Below, one piece after another: positions 1 through 8,502 of a stretch of DNA of 27,451 bases (the first letter of the stretch is position 1; every line of letters starts with the position of its first letter). Both the position numbers and the translations under genes were made by a program. The notes beneath the pieces are model-generated. The model was not told the origin of the DNA, did not search any database, and saw only the letters and a program-made list of their open reading frames with translations. Source of the stretch: an uncultured Lachnospiraceae bacterium (GTDB lineage Bacteria; Bacillota; Clostridia; Lachnospirales; Lachnospiraceae); assembly GCA_900549995.1 (NCBI GenBank), contig URQQ01000052.1, forward strand, positions 1-27,451. The letters run 5' to 3'.

Positions 1-973
1 GTGCCCACTCTGTCTCTGATATTTCCGATACTTTTTTATATTTTTTGATTCCCGCTTTCATAAGAAGCATTTCAATCAGCTTCAAAGGGAAAATACCGAC
101 CAGAAATTCTTCCGCTGTTTTGCCGGAATGTACTACTTTTCTGTCATACAGGAAGGTCTTAAAATCTTCTTCCTCCATCTGCGGGAAATAATCAATCTCT
201 ACTTCCGCCTGCTGTTTTGCATGAAGGGCTTTCGCGATATAACGGCTGATCTGAAAAACCGGGATTCCGGAAATTCCATAGTTGGTGATCTGCAGCTCTC
301 CTGTGTCGGACGCTTCTGGTTTACCATCGATGACTGCGGTTACCATCGCATCTGTCCGGACACCGGAAGCTTTCTTGAAGCCTTCGGCCTTCAGAGCCGT
401 TAAGGCGGGAACGACCGGTGATAACGTATGTCCGAAGGACTTGGCAAGCACATATCCACTTCCGTCAGAGCCAAGAACCGGTGCTGCTTTGCCTCCGCAT
501 GCAAGAATGAGCGCGTCACTTTCGAATTGTCCATGATCAGTTTTTACAGTAAACTTATGACCGCGGCATTTTGCCTGCAAGGCTTTCGTCCCGGTCATAA
601 GTTCTACGTTCAGTTTCTGAAGCTCCATGAGCATGACACTTTGGACTGCGGATGCCTGATTGGAACGGGGGTATACATAACCGTCCCTGTCTCTGGAGAG
701 GAGTCCCATAGAACCAAAGAACTTTAGTGTCTGCCGGACGCCGAATTCTTCCATCACGATTTCTGTGATGGAGGTATCATCCCCGCGGAAAAAATCCGGC
801 CCCATAGAAAGATTTGTGAAATTACAGCGGCCATTTCCCGTGGACAATATTTTTTTGCCGGGTTTTTCTTTTTGTTCAATTAACCGTACCTTGCTTCCCA
901 TCCGCGCTGCAGTGATGGCGGCTGCCATGCCGGATGCGCCGCCTCCGATAATCGTTAATGTCGATTGCTTCAT
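1..973 (-). CDS. BaiN/HI0933-family FAD-dependent oxidoreductase, N-terminal 324 residues (3' end off the window)
   Basis: This is a flavoprotein of the HI0933/YhiN (BaiN/RdsA-like) family, predicted cytosolic. The frame is open from an ATG at 973 to the left edge, so the C-terminus is missing. The protein starts MKQSTLTIIGGGASGMAAA, a Rossmann dinucleotide-binding loop (GGGASG, residues 10-15) with the ribose-binding acidic residue at Glu33. The family hallmark STGNGRCNFTN lies at residues 44-54. The start is supported by AAGGAG at 983-988, nine bases upstream. The gene begins 21 bp after the preceding PLP enzyme ends and is probably co-transcribed with it. Some relatives reduce bile-acid intermediates, but most have no known substrate, and nothing here points to a particular one. 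The family call is secure; the reaction is unknown. Confidence 0.9.
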   Translation of the reverse strand, partial: MKQSTLTIIGGGASGMAAAITAARMGSKVRLIEQKEKPGKKILSTGNGRCNFTNLSMGPDFFRGDDTSITEIVMEEFGVRQTLKFFGSMGLLSRDRDGYVYPRSNQASAVQSVMLMELQKLNVELMTGTKALQAKCRGHKFTVKTDHGQFESDALILACGGKAAPVLGSDGSGYVLAKSFGHTLSPVVPALTALKAEGFKKASGVRTDAMVTAVIDGKPEASDTGELQITNYGISGIPVFQISRYIAKALHAKQQAEVEIDYFPQMEEEDFKTFLYDRKVVHSGKTAEEFLVGIFPLKLIEMLLMKAGIKKYKKVSEISETEWA

Positions 974-994
974 CTGTGAAGTCTCCTTTTTATT

Positions 995-2284
995 TTAAGA
1001 TGGAAGTTTTACAATTCCCTGATTCACGAGACGTTCCAGTGACATCAGAATTCCAAGTTTGGCGTGAGGCCATGTGAGTCCTCCCTGAAAGTAAACTGCA
1101 TACGGCGGCTTGATCGGGCCGTCTGCACTAAGTTCAATGGAGGAGCCCTGCACAAATGCACCTGCAGCCATAATTACTTCGCTGTCATACCCCGGCATTG
1201 CCCATGGTTCCGGAGTGACATAGCTGTCAACAGGTGCGGCGGCCTGGATTCCCTGGCAGAATGCGATGACACCTTCTTTACAGCCAAATTCTACCGCCTG
1301 AATAATATCGTGGCGTGGTTCTGTTCCATTTGGAATGACCGGATATCCCAGAGATTCATAGATGTTTGCTGCAAATACAGCGCCTTTCAGCGCACTTGCT
1401 GTGACCGTCGGTGCGAGAAAAAGCCCCTGGTAAAAAGACTGCATTACACCAAGCGATGCACCGACTTCCTTGCCAAGCCCCGGGGACGTCAGGCGGTATG
1501 CACAGTTTTCGATCAGATCTTTCCTTCCTGCAATGTAACCTCCGATCGGGGCAAGGCCGCCACCCGGGTTTTTAATCAGAGACCCGACCACCATATCTGC
1601 GCCGACATCACTTGGCTCCCTTCCTTCTACAAATTCACCGTAACAGTTATCAGTCATACAGATGACATCCGGTTTGATGCTTTTTACAAATGTGATCAAT
1701 TCGCCGATCTGTTCCACAGAGAAACTTGGCCGTGTCTGGTATCCCTTGGAACGCTGAATTGTCACCAGTTTTGTGCGTTCATTTATAGCTTCTTTGATAC
1801 GGGCGTAGTCAAAAGTACCGTCGGAAAGAAGATCTACCTGACGGTAAGTTACACCGTACTCGGCAAGTGACCCTTTGGACGGACGGATTCCAATGACTTC
1901 TTCCAGTGTATCATAAGGTTTTCCGACAGGGGAGAGGAGTTCATCTCCCGGGCGCAGGTTGGCACCAAGCGCAAGAGAAAGCGCGTGGGTTCCGCAGGTG
2001 ATCTGCGGACGCACCAGTGCATCTTCTGTATGGAATACCGAAGCATAGACCTGTTCCAGTGTATCTCTTCCCTGGTCACTGTATCCATAACCGCTTGCAT
2101 AGTTAAAGCAGCCTTCACTGACTTTATTTTCCTGCATTGCGTGAAGTACCTTCAGCTGATTGTACTCAGCCATTTGATCAATCTCCTGAAAACGTTCTTT
2201 CAGGGGTTTTAAAATATTCTCCCCATATGCATACACTTCCTCAGAGATGCCAAGTTCTTTATACATTTCTTTTGTATCTAACAT
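995..2284 (-). CDS. Methionine gamma-lyase family (YnbB / 'aluminum resistance') PLP enzyme
   Basis: A 429-residue fold-type I PLP-dependent protein of the Met_gamma_lyase/YnbB family, long annotated as aluminium resistance protein. The sequence shows a probable PLP lysine, Lys238, in SLIKNPGGG. An aspartate in DNCYGEF (Asp212) would hold the pyridine nitrogen. A glycine-rich phosphate-binding region lies near residues 97-107 (TCGTHALSLAL). Length is full for the family. The ATG overlaps the 3' end of miaA by 7 bp, which suggests translational coupling. In Bacillus the homologue ynbB also lies near miaA, but with hfq and hflX between. The family probably cleaves C-S or related bonds of amino acids, but the physiological substrate is not established, so I assign the family only. 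Confidence 0.88.
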   Translation of the reverse strand: MLDTKEMYKELGISEEVYAYGENILKPLKERFQEIDQMAEYNQLKVLHAMQENKVSEGCFNYASGYGYSDQGRDTLEQVYASVFHTEDALVRPQITCGTHALSLALGANLRPGDELLSPVGKPYDTLEEVIGIRPSKGSLAEYGVTYRQVDLLSDGTFDYARIKEAINERTKLVTIQRSKGYQTRPSFSVEQIGELITFVKSIKPDVICMTDNCYGEFVEGREPSDVGADMVVGSLIKNPGGGLAPIGGYIAGRKDLIENCAYRLTSPGLGKEVGASLGVMQSFYQGLFLAPTVTASALKGAVFAANIYESLGYPVIPNGTEPRHDIIQAVEFGCKEGVIAFCQGIQAAAPVDSYVTPEPWAMPGYDSEVIMAAGAFVQGSSIELSADGPIKPPYAVYFQGGLTWPHAKLGILMSLERLVNQGIVKLPS

Positions 2285-3228
2285 GAAATTATATTCCTTT
2301 CTCTTAATACCCGCAGCATTTCCTGCAGGAGTTTCTCTTCATCATATCCATAGTCCTGCTTATTCAGCCAGATGACATCACGTTCCCTTTTAAACCATGT
2401 GATCTGCCTTTTGGCAAAATGCCTGGTATCCCTTTTTATAGTGTAGACGGCTTCCTCAAGTGTACATTCACCCTCAAGATATGCCAGTATTTCTTTGTAC
2501 CCGAGCCCCTGCATAGACACAAGCTCTCTGGTATAGCCCATAGTTTTCAGTGCTTTCACTTCTTCTACAAGACCATAATCAAGCATCTGATCCACACGGC
2601 GGTCGATCCTTTCATACAGATGGCTGCGCTCATCGTTCAGCACAAAATAAGCAGACTGGTAAGGAGAAGTTCTCTTTTGCTGGGTCTCGTTATGGACGGA
2701 GATCCTTTCTCCTGTCTGGTGGTAATATTCAAGTGCACGGACAACGCGCTTTACATTATTGGGATGAATGGTATCTGCTGATTTCGGGTCTGCCTTTTTA
2801 AGAAGTCCGTGCACATACTCCGGACCTTTTACCAGGGCAGCCTGCATCATTTCCTCACGGTATTCTTTATTCTCATCCCCTTTGGAAAAATCAATGTCAT
2901 ACAGAAGTGCCTGGATATAGAAACCAGTCCCTCCCGCAACAATCGGAATGTGTCCGGCTAAATAAATCTCTTCGGCCGCTTTTTTGGCAAGCTCCTGGAA
3001 TTTTGCCACATGAAACTCTTCTTCAGGAGAAAGAACATCAATTAAGTGGTGTTTTATCCCCTGCATTTCACTGGCTGTGATTTTGGCAGAACCAATATCC
3101 ATATGACGGTAGACCTGCATAGAATCAGCGGAGATAATTTCTCCGCCGATTTCTTTTGCAAGTCCAATCGATGCTTTTGTCTTTCCGACTGCAGTCGGCC
3201 CGGTTAATATCACTAAAGGTCTTTTCAT
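2278..3228 (-). CDS. miaA: tRNA dimethylallyltransferase MiaA
   Basis: MiaA transfers a dimethylallyl group from DMAPP to N6 of adenosine 37 in tRNAs that read codons starting with U, giving i6A. The 316-residue protein is full length. It has the P-loop GPTAVGKT at residues 10-17, the ISADSMQVY motif with catalytic-region Asp35 at 33-40, and GGTGFYIQALL from residue 99. The C-terminal KRQITWFKR segment around 273-281 contacts the tRNA. The gene lies 23 bp after mutL and overlaps the next gene by 7 bp. Its product i6A is the substrate of MiaB, whose gene lies further upstream in the same run, so both steps to ms2i6A are encoded here. Confidence 0.97.
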   Translation of the reverse strand: MKRPLVILTGPTAVGKTKASIGLAKEIGGEIISADSMQVYRHMDIGSAKITASEMQGIKHHLIDVLSPEEEFHVAKFQELAKKAAEEIYLAGHIPIVAGGTGFYIQALLYDIDFSKGDENKEYREEMMQAALVKGPEYVHGLLKKADPKSADTIHPNNVKRVVRALEYYHQTGERISVHNETQQKRTSPYQSAYFVLNDERSHLYERIDRRVDQMLDYGLVEEVKALKTMGYTRELVSMQGLGYKEILAYLEGECTLEEAVYTIKRDTRHFAKRQITWFKRERDVIWLNKQDYGYDEEKLLQEMLRVLRERNIISC

Positions 3229-3251
3229 TATTTCCTACCTGCTTTCTGCCT

Positions 3252-5291
3252 CTATACAATCCTTTTAAATTTCTTTTCCATTTCCCGCTTTGACATGGCG
3301 ATCACTGTAGGTCTTCCGTGCGGACAGTGATAAGGATTCTCAAGTTTTAACAGCTCTCCGATCAGGGTTTCAATTTCCTGAGCCGAAAGTTTTGAATTTC
3401 CTTTCACCGCAGCTTTGCAGGACATGGATGCAATCTTTTCATCAATCAGTTCCGGTGTCATGTTTGTATGGAGCTCATCGGTCATCGTATCCAGCATTTC
3501 CAGAAACAGTTCCTTCTTCGCAATACCGAACAAATTATCAGGAACTGCCCTGATGGCGTACTCATCTCCGCCGAATGCCTCGATTTCAAATCCGATCCTT
3601 GTAAACTGTTCCATATACATTTCAAGGACCTGTATTTCCTGCATGGAAAGGCTTAAAATCACAGGGGGACTTAAATATTGTGAAGTAAATTCCCTTGTTT
3701 TCATCCCTTTCAGTGTTTTTTCATATAAAACCCTCTCATGTGCGGCATGCTGGTCTATAATATACAGATTTTCCCGAAACTCTACAAGCCAGTATGTCTC
3801 AAACACCTGTCCGATGATCCGGTAATCATTTTCCTCCTCTTTTTTTAGAAGCTGGTCATCGAATAACGTAAGCTGCTCCGGCTTTTCTGGTTTTTCCGGT
3901 AAGGTCGGTTTCCTGAGAAAAGGTTCACTGACTGCCTCTTTAGTCTCCGGTGTTTCCTTCCCGTAGCTGATTTCTTCCCGTACCTGATTTACTTCTGCCA
4001 GAGATTTGCCGCCGCGGTCTGGAACGCCTTCTGACGTTACCGTTTCTGGTTCCTTTTGTTCCTGCTGATGGTAAGAATTCACACGCTCACGCATTTTAGC
4101 CATAAAATAATCCAAATCCTTATTTTCAGGCGCAGAGACAGCTTTTTCTTCCGGCTGTACTATCTGTCTGGACGTCGCTTCCCTTTGTGGAGGATTGGAT
4201 GGCCTGTCGGACTTTGGCATTAAAGGTGATGGCGCCGGCTGTGGATTCGCAGCTTTTCTGACTGGTATCACCGGGTCAGGAAGCGTGGCTTCCGGGATCA
4301 GTTCTGTCGCATGCAGCCCACGGTCCACTGCCTCATAGACGAAGTTGTAGATCTCCTGCTGGTTGGAAAACCTTAATTCCATTTTCGTCGGGTGGACGTT
4401 GACATCAATTTTTTCTCCGTCGATTGTAAAATGCAGAACTACAAACGGATACTTATGCTGCATGGAAAAATCTTTGTACGCATCTTCAATCGCCTTGGAT
4501 ATTACACTGCTTTTTACATATCTTCCATTGACAAAATAGTTCTCAAAATTACGGTTCCCGCGGGAAATGATAGGCTTTCCGAGATATCCGCTCACCTGGA
4601 TTCCTGGTTTTTCAAAATTGGCTTCCAGTAAATTATTGGCAATTTCCCTGCCGTAAATACTATAGACTGCATCTTTTAACCGGCCATTTCCGGAAGTCCG
4701 GAGTTTTGTCTGCCCATTATTTATAAACTGAAAGGATATTTCCGGATGTGACAGGGCAAGGCGCGTCAGAAGTTCACTGATATGGCTTGCCTCTGTCATA
4801 GGCGTTTTCAGGAACTTTCTTCTGGCCGGTGTGTTATAAAAAAGCTGATGTACGAGAAAGGTCGTTCCATCCGGCGCACCGGTTTCTTCCATCTCTTTTT
4901 CCCTTCCACCGTCAATCCTGTACCGGATACCATAATCATAACCGGAGGTCTTGGTGATCAGTTCCATCTGGGCGACAGCTGAGATACTGGATAATGCTTC
5001 TCCGCGGAATCCCAGAGATGAGATACCTGTCAAATCCTCTACACTGCGGATTTTACTTGTTGAGTGGCGGAGAAATGCATTCTTTACATCCTCTTTTTCA
5101 ATGCCGCATCCATTATCGGTAATGCGGATGAAAGAGATTCCTCCGTCTTTAATCTCTGTGGTAATTGCGGTGGAATGCGCGTCGATGGCATTTTCCACCA
5201 GCTCTTTTACAACGGATGCCGGGCGTTCGATGACTTCCCCGGCGGCAATTTTATCTATGGTAATCTGATCTAATACCTGAATATGTGGCAT
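3252..5291 (-). CDS. mutL: DNA mismatch repair endonuclease MutL
   Basis: MutL couples MutS mismatch recognition to strand removal. The 679-residue protein has the GHKL ATPase N-terminus: IAAGEVIERP from 15, Glu33 in ELVENAID, DNGCGI at 59-64 and SLGFRGEAL at 92-100. A low-complexity, charged linker spans roughly residues 345-480. The C-terminal endonuclease domain has the metal-binding motif DQHAAHERVLYEK starting at Asp513. It also has the companion motifs SCKAAVKG (Cys625) and CPHGRPT (Cys656). This is therefore the latent nicking type of MutL found in bacteria without MutH. It starts 15 bp after mutS ends, and the two are surely co-transcribed. Confidence 0.97.
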   Translation of the reverse strand: MPHIQVLDQITIDKIAAGEVIERPASVVKELVENAIDAHSTAITTEIKDGGISFIRITDNGCGIEKEDVKNAFLRHSTSKIRSVEDLTGISSLGFRGEALSSISAVAQMELITKTSGYDYGIRYRIDGGREKEMEETGAPDGTTFLVHQLFYNTPARRKFLKTPMTEASHISELLTRLALSHPEISFQFINNGQTKLRTSGNGRLKDAVYSIYGREIANNLLEANFEKPGIQVSGYLGKPIISRGNRNFENYFVNGRYVKSSVISKAIEDAYKDFSMQHKYPFVVLHFTIDGEKIDVNVHPTKMELRFSNQQEIYNFVYEAVDRGLHATELIPEATLPDPVIPVRKAANPQPAPSPLMPKSDRPSNPPQREATSRQIVQPEEKAVSAPENKDLDYFMAKMRERVNSYHQQEQKEPETVTSEGVPDRGGKSLAEVNQVREEISYGKETPETKEAVSEPFLRKPTLPEKPEKPEQLTLFDDQLLKKEEENDYRIIGQVFETYWLVEFRENLYIIDQHAAHERVLYEKTLKGMKTREFTSQYLSPPVILSLSMQEIQVLEMYMEQFTRIGFEIEAFGGDEYAIRAVPDNLFGIAKKELFLEMLDTMTDELHTNMTPELIDEKIASMSCKAAVKGNSKLSAQEIETLIGELLKLENPYHCPHGRPTVIAMSKREMEKKFKRIV

Positions 5292-5306
5292 TCTTTAAGT
5301 TCCTTT

Positions 5307-7952
5307 CTACCAGCGGTTTTTCAGCTTGTTCTGCAGTCTGTAGACTGTGTTGAGCGCGTCAATCGGTGTGAGGTTTGTAACATCGATATTTTTCAGTTCT
5401 TCAAGAACATCATCGTCTTTCACAGTATCAAACAGTGAAAACTGGGCAAGATCAACTTCGTCGTATTTCTTATGCCGTGTCTTAGGCTCCGGGCTCTGTA
5501 CCGAAATCTCCCGTACCCGGGTTGTAATGTCGGCGTCACTCAGCTCCTCTACAATCTCCTTCGCCCGTGAGATGACAATCTCCGGCACTCCGGCAAGCTT
5601 CGCCACCTGGATTCCATAACTTTTATCCGCGCCGCCTTTTACAATTTTCCTTAAAAATACAATATCGTCTCCCTTTTCTTTTACCGCGATGCAGTAATTG
5701 TTCACGCTGTCAATCTTCCCTTCCAATTCGGTCAGTTCATGATAGTGAGTCGCAAACAATGTTTTCGCACCAAGAAGTTTCTGGTTGCTGATGTACTCTA
5801 CAACCGCCCAGGCAATGGAAAGACCGTCAAATGTACTTGTCCCTCTCCCGATCTCATCCAGAATAAGCAGACTTTTGGAAGTGGCGTTTCTTAAAATGTT
5901 GGCAACCTCTGTCATCTCTACCATAAAAGTACTCTGTCCGCTTGCCAGATCATCAGATGCCCCGACCCTGGTAAAGATACGGTCGACAAGACCGATGTTT
6001 GCAGACTGTGCCGGTACAAAGGAACCGATCTGAGCCATCAGTACAATCAGGGCGGACTGGCGCATATAAGTAGATTTTCCTGCCATATTCGGTCCTGTGA
6101 TGATCGAAATCCGCTTTTTCTTATCATCCAGATATGTATCATTTGCAATAAACATGTCATTTGGAATCATCTTTTCGACCACCGGATGGCGTCCATCCTT
6201 GATGTCAATGATTCCTTTCTCATTGATCTTTGGGCGGACAAAATGATTTCTCTCTGCCACGACTGCGAGAGATGCATATACATCCGTCTGCGCAATTGCC
6301 TTTGCAGTTTTCTGGATTCTCAGGACATTTTCTGCAATTTTATCCCGCACTTCGCAGTACAGCTCGTATTCCAGCGCATACAGCTTATCTTCGGCACCAA
6401 GTATGGTGTCTTCCAGTTCTTTCAGGCGGGGAGTAATATACCGCTCTGCGTTTGCAAGAGTCTGTTTTCTCGTATAGTAATCAGGAACCATCTTTTTAAA
6501 AGAATTGGTTACTTCCAGGTAATAGCCGAACACTTTATTGTATTTGATCCGCAGGTTTTTAATCCCTGTCTTCTCTCGCTCTTCGGCCTCAAGCTCTGCA
6601 AGCCACGTCTTTCCCTGAGACTTCGCATTCCGGAGCCTGTCCACATCCTCATGAAAGCCATCTTTGATGATTCCGCCTTCTTTCATTGCAATCGGAGGTT
6701 CTTCGGTAATCGCGTTCTTTACGAGTTCACACAGATCTTCCAGCGGGTCGAGGTCATTGCAGATCTCCTTTAAAAGCGGCGACTGCATTTCTGTCATAAT
6801 ATAGCGAAGCGACGGCAGCATGGAGAGTGAACTCTGGAAGGCGATAAGATCTCTCGGATTCGCGGACTGGTACGTGATTTTGCTTACAAGCCTTTCAAGG
6901 TCATAGACAGGGTTGAGGTATTCCCGGATTTCTTCCCTGGAAATCGCATTTTTCGTCAATTCTTCCACGGCATCAAGGCGTCTGGTAATCTCCTCTTTGT
7001 GAATCAGCGGCTGCTCCACATACTTTCTTAAAGTTCTGGCACCCATCGCAGTTTTGGTTTTATCCAGCACCCATAAAAGCGAGCCTCTCTTCTGCTTCTC
7101 CCGCAGTGTTTCACAAAGCTCCAGGTTCCTTCTCGTGGAACTGTCAATGACCATATATTTGCCGATCGTATAATTGGTGAGATGCATCATATGGGACAAT
7201 GATGTCTTCTGTGTCTCATAGAGATACTCAAGAAGTGCCCCGGATGCGATGATGCCGCAGTCATAATCGGCAAGTCCAAGCCCTTCCAGCGAAGATACTT
7301 TAAAATGCTCTTTTAACGTCTTTTTACAGATTTCATCATCAAAATACCACGCATCCAGAGAATAAATCGTGATGCCAAGCCGGTCTTTCAATTCATCCAT
7401 ATCCATGCCGCTCATATAAAAAGCCTCATTGCAGATGATTTCAGACGGTGAAAATTTGTAGATTTCATCTCTCAATTTCTGACAGCTGTCGAGCTCTGTC
7501 ACCATATAATCACCAGTGGTAACATCAGCCAGTGAAAGTCCATAGCGGTCCGCAATATATACGATGCTCATGATATAATTATTTTTCGTTTCATCCAGCG
7601 CCTGGGTATCCAGGTTGGTTCCAGGTGTCACGATTCTGACAACTTCCCGCTTTACAATACCTTTTGCGGTTTTCGGATCTTCCACCTGTTCACAGATGGC
7701 CACTTTGTAACCTTTTGAGACTAGTTTGTTCAGATACCCTTCCACAGCGTGATATGGGATCCCGCACATCGGCGCGCGTTCTTCCTGACCGCAGTTTTTA
7801 CCGGTCAGCGTGATTTCCAGTTCCTTCGACGCAGTCAGTGCGTCATCGAAAAACATCTCATAGAAGTCACCTAATCTATAAAAAAGAATACAGTCTTTAT
7901 ACTCTTCTTTTGTTTCCATATATTGTTTCATCATTGGTGTAAGTTCTGCCAC
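5307..7952 (-). CDS. mutS: DNA mismatch repair protein MutS
   Basis: MutS recognises base mismatches and small loops. The 881-residue protein has the mismatch-wedging Phe-x-Glu in LGDFYEMFF (Phe30, Glu32). It has Walker A GPNMAGKST at 620-628, Walker B LLILDEIGRGTS with Asp699-Glu700, and the THYHEL switch from residue 735. The ending AQFSLFD near 837 resembles a beta-clamp-binding peptide. Translation starts at GTG (7952), with GGGG seven bases upstream. The next residues, AELTPMMKQY, match the usual MutS N-terminus, so the start is well supported. A perfect TATAAT lies about 34 bp upstream, so mutS-mutL-miaA may have their own promoter as well as read-through from miaB. Confidence 0.98.
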   Translation of the reverse strand: MAELTPMMKQYMETKEEYKDCILFYRLGDFYEMFFDDALTASKELEITLTGKNCGQEERAPMCGIPYHAVEGYLNKLVSKGYKVAICEQVEDPKTAKGIVKREVVRIVTPGTNLDTQALDETKNNYIMSIVYIADRYGLSLADVTTGDYMVTELDSCQKLRDEIYKFSPSEIICNEAFYMSGMDMDELKDRLGITIYSLDAWYFDDEICKKTLKEHFKVSSLEGLGLADYDCGIIASGALLEYLYETQKTSLSHMMHLTNYTIGKYMVIDSSTRRNLELCETLREKQKRGSLLWVLDKTKTAMGARTLRKYVEQPLIHKEEITRRLDAVEELTKNAISREEIREYLNPVYDLERLVSKITYQSANPRDLIAFQSSLSMLPSLRYIMTEMQSPLLKEICNDLDPLEDLCELVKNAITEEPPIAMKEGGIIKDGFHEDVDRLRNAKSQGKTWLAELEAEEREKTGIKNLRIKYNKVFGYYLEVTNSFKKMVPDYYTRKQTLANAERYITPRLKELEDTILGAEDKLYALEYELYCEVRDKIAENVLRIQKTAKAIAQTDVYASLAVVAERNHFVRPKINEKGIIDIKDGRHPVVEKMIPNDMFIANDTYLDDKKKRISIITGPNMAGKSTYMRQSALIVLMAQIGSFVPAQSANIGLVDRIFTRVGASDDLASGQSTFMVEMTEVANILRNATSKSLLILDEIGRGTSTFDGLSIAWAVVEYISNQKLLGAKTLFATHYHELTELEGKIDSVNNYCIAVKEKGDDIVFLRKIVKGGADKSYGIQVAKLAGVPEIVISRAKEIVEELSDADITTRVREISVQSPEPKTRHKKYDEVDLAQFSLFDTVKDDDVLEELKNIDVTNLTPIDALNTVYRLQNKLKNRW

Positions 7953-7985
7953 GTTCTTTCCCCTTTTCAGTACATTTTACATTTC

Positions 7986-7991
7986 ATTATA
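7986..7991 (-). promoter_or_regulatory. Candidate -10 element upstream of mutS
   Basis: On the minus strand this is a perfect TATAAT in GTGTTATAATGAAATG, about 34 bases before the mutS GTG. No good -35 lies at 16-18 bp; the best is a T-rich hexamer near 8009-8014, inside the end of the preceding gene. An AT-rich inverted repeat (ATTTTTC-CAGC-GAAAAAT) sits just upstream at about 8000-8017. The call rests on the -10 and its position only. Confidence 0.4.
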
Positions 7992-7996
7992 ACACA

Positions 7997-8422
7997 TTAT
8001 TTTTCCAGCGAAAAATAAAATTTTGGTTTTTGTTCCCCATAAAACCAGTAAAGTATATATCCTCCCAGGAGTATGCCGACGGCACAAAGCCCGGAAAAAA
8101 TCACAGTAAACGGCAGGCAGATCTGTCCGAATACCTGAAACGGCTGATCATGATAATCCCATACATTCCAGTGCAGCCATTTATTGACAATCATACCAGT
8201 AATAAACTCGCATGCGGTTACAAATATAACACATCTTAATAATTGAAGCCAGAACAGATCACTGTAATGCAGATTTTTTCCCTGCATCGTGCAGAAAACC
8301 ATACAGATGCCGCCAAGCACAAACATGCTCCAGTGGGAGAACCCACGGAATATCAGCTCAAACGAATAATAGATACATCCGCCGAGCGCCCATATAAATA
8401 AATATTCACTTAATTTTTTCAT
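7997..8422 (-). CDS. CmpB/type IV putative ABC-transporter permease family membrane protein
   Basis: A 141-residue integral membrane protein with about four hydrophobic segments (roughly 7-24, 30-46, 58-80 and 103-127). The block EFITGMIVNKWLHWNVWDY at 72-90, followed by GQICLPF at 99-105, is the signature I associate with the putative ABC-transporter type IV (CmpB) family common in Lachnospiraceae. The transport role in that name is unproven, and no ATPase gene is nearby. The ATG at 8422 follows GGAGAGG (8434-8440) by 11 bases. Part of that ribosome binding site lies in the 3' arm of a predicted hairpin between miaB and this gene. It lies between miaB and mutS in the same direction and is probably co-transcribed with them. 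Confidence 0.72.
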   Translation of the reverse strand: MKKLSEYLFIWALGGCIYYSFELIFRGFSHWSMFVLGGICMVFCTMQGKNLHYSDLFWLQLLRCVIFVTACEFITGMIVNKWLHWNVWDYHDQPFQVFGQICLPFTVIFSGLCAVGILLGGYILYWFYGEQKPKFYFSLEK

Positions 8423-8429
8423 TGAAAAA

Positions 8430-8470
8430 ACGTCCTCTCCATGTAAGTCTCTACTACATAGTTTGGACGT
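8430..8470 (-). terminator. Hairpin between miaB and the CmpB-like gene (terminator/attenuator candidate)
   Basis: Nested inverted repeats: ACGTCC (8430-8435) pairs with GGACGT (8465-8470), and inside them ATGTA (8441-8445) pairs with TACAT (8455-8459). A 5x5 internal loop separates the two stems. On the minus strand the outer stem runs directly into TTTTT, like a weak intrinsic terminator of miaB. The same 3' arm takes in two bases of the GGAGAGG ribosome binding site of the next gene. Confidence 0.4.
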
Positions 8471-8502
8471 CTCTCTTCGATTTATGGGTGGGAGTTATTT
8501 CT

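Noticed and set aside
1064..1870. Long plus-strand ORF of 268 codons opposite the PLP lyase-family gene
   Set aside because: It is antisense to a clearly conserved gene, has a cysteine- and arginine-rich composition without recognisable motifs, and lacks a ribosome binding site.
6186..6773. Plus-strand ORF of 195 codons inside mutS
   Set aside because: It is the shadow of the conserved mutS core on the other strand, with no family resemblance and no start signal.
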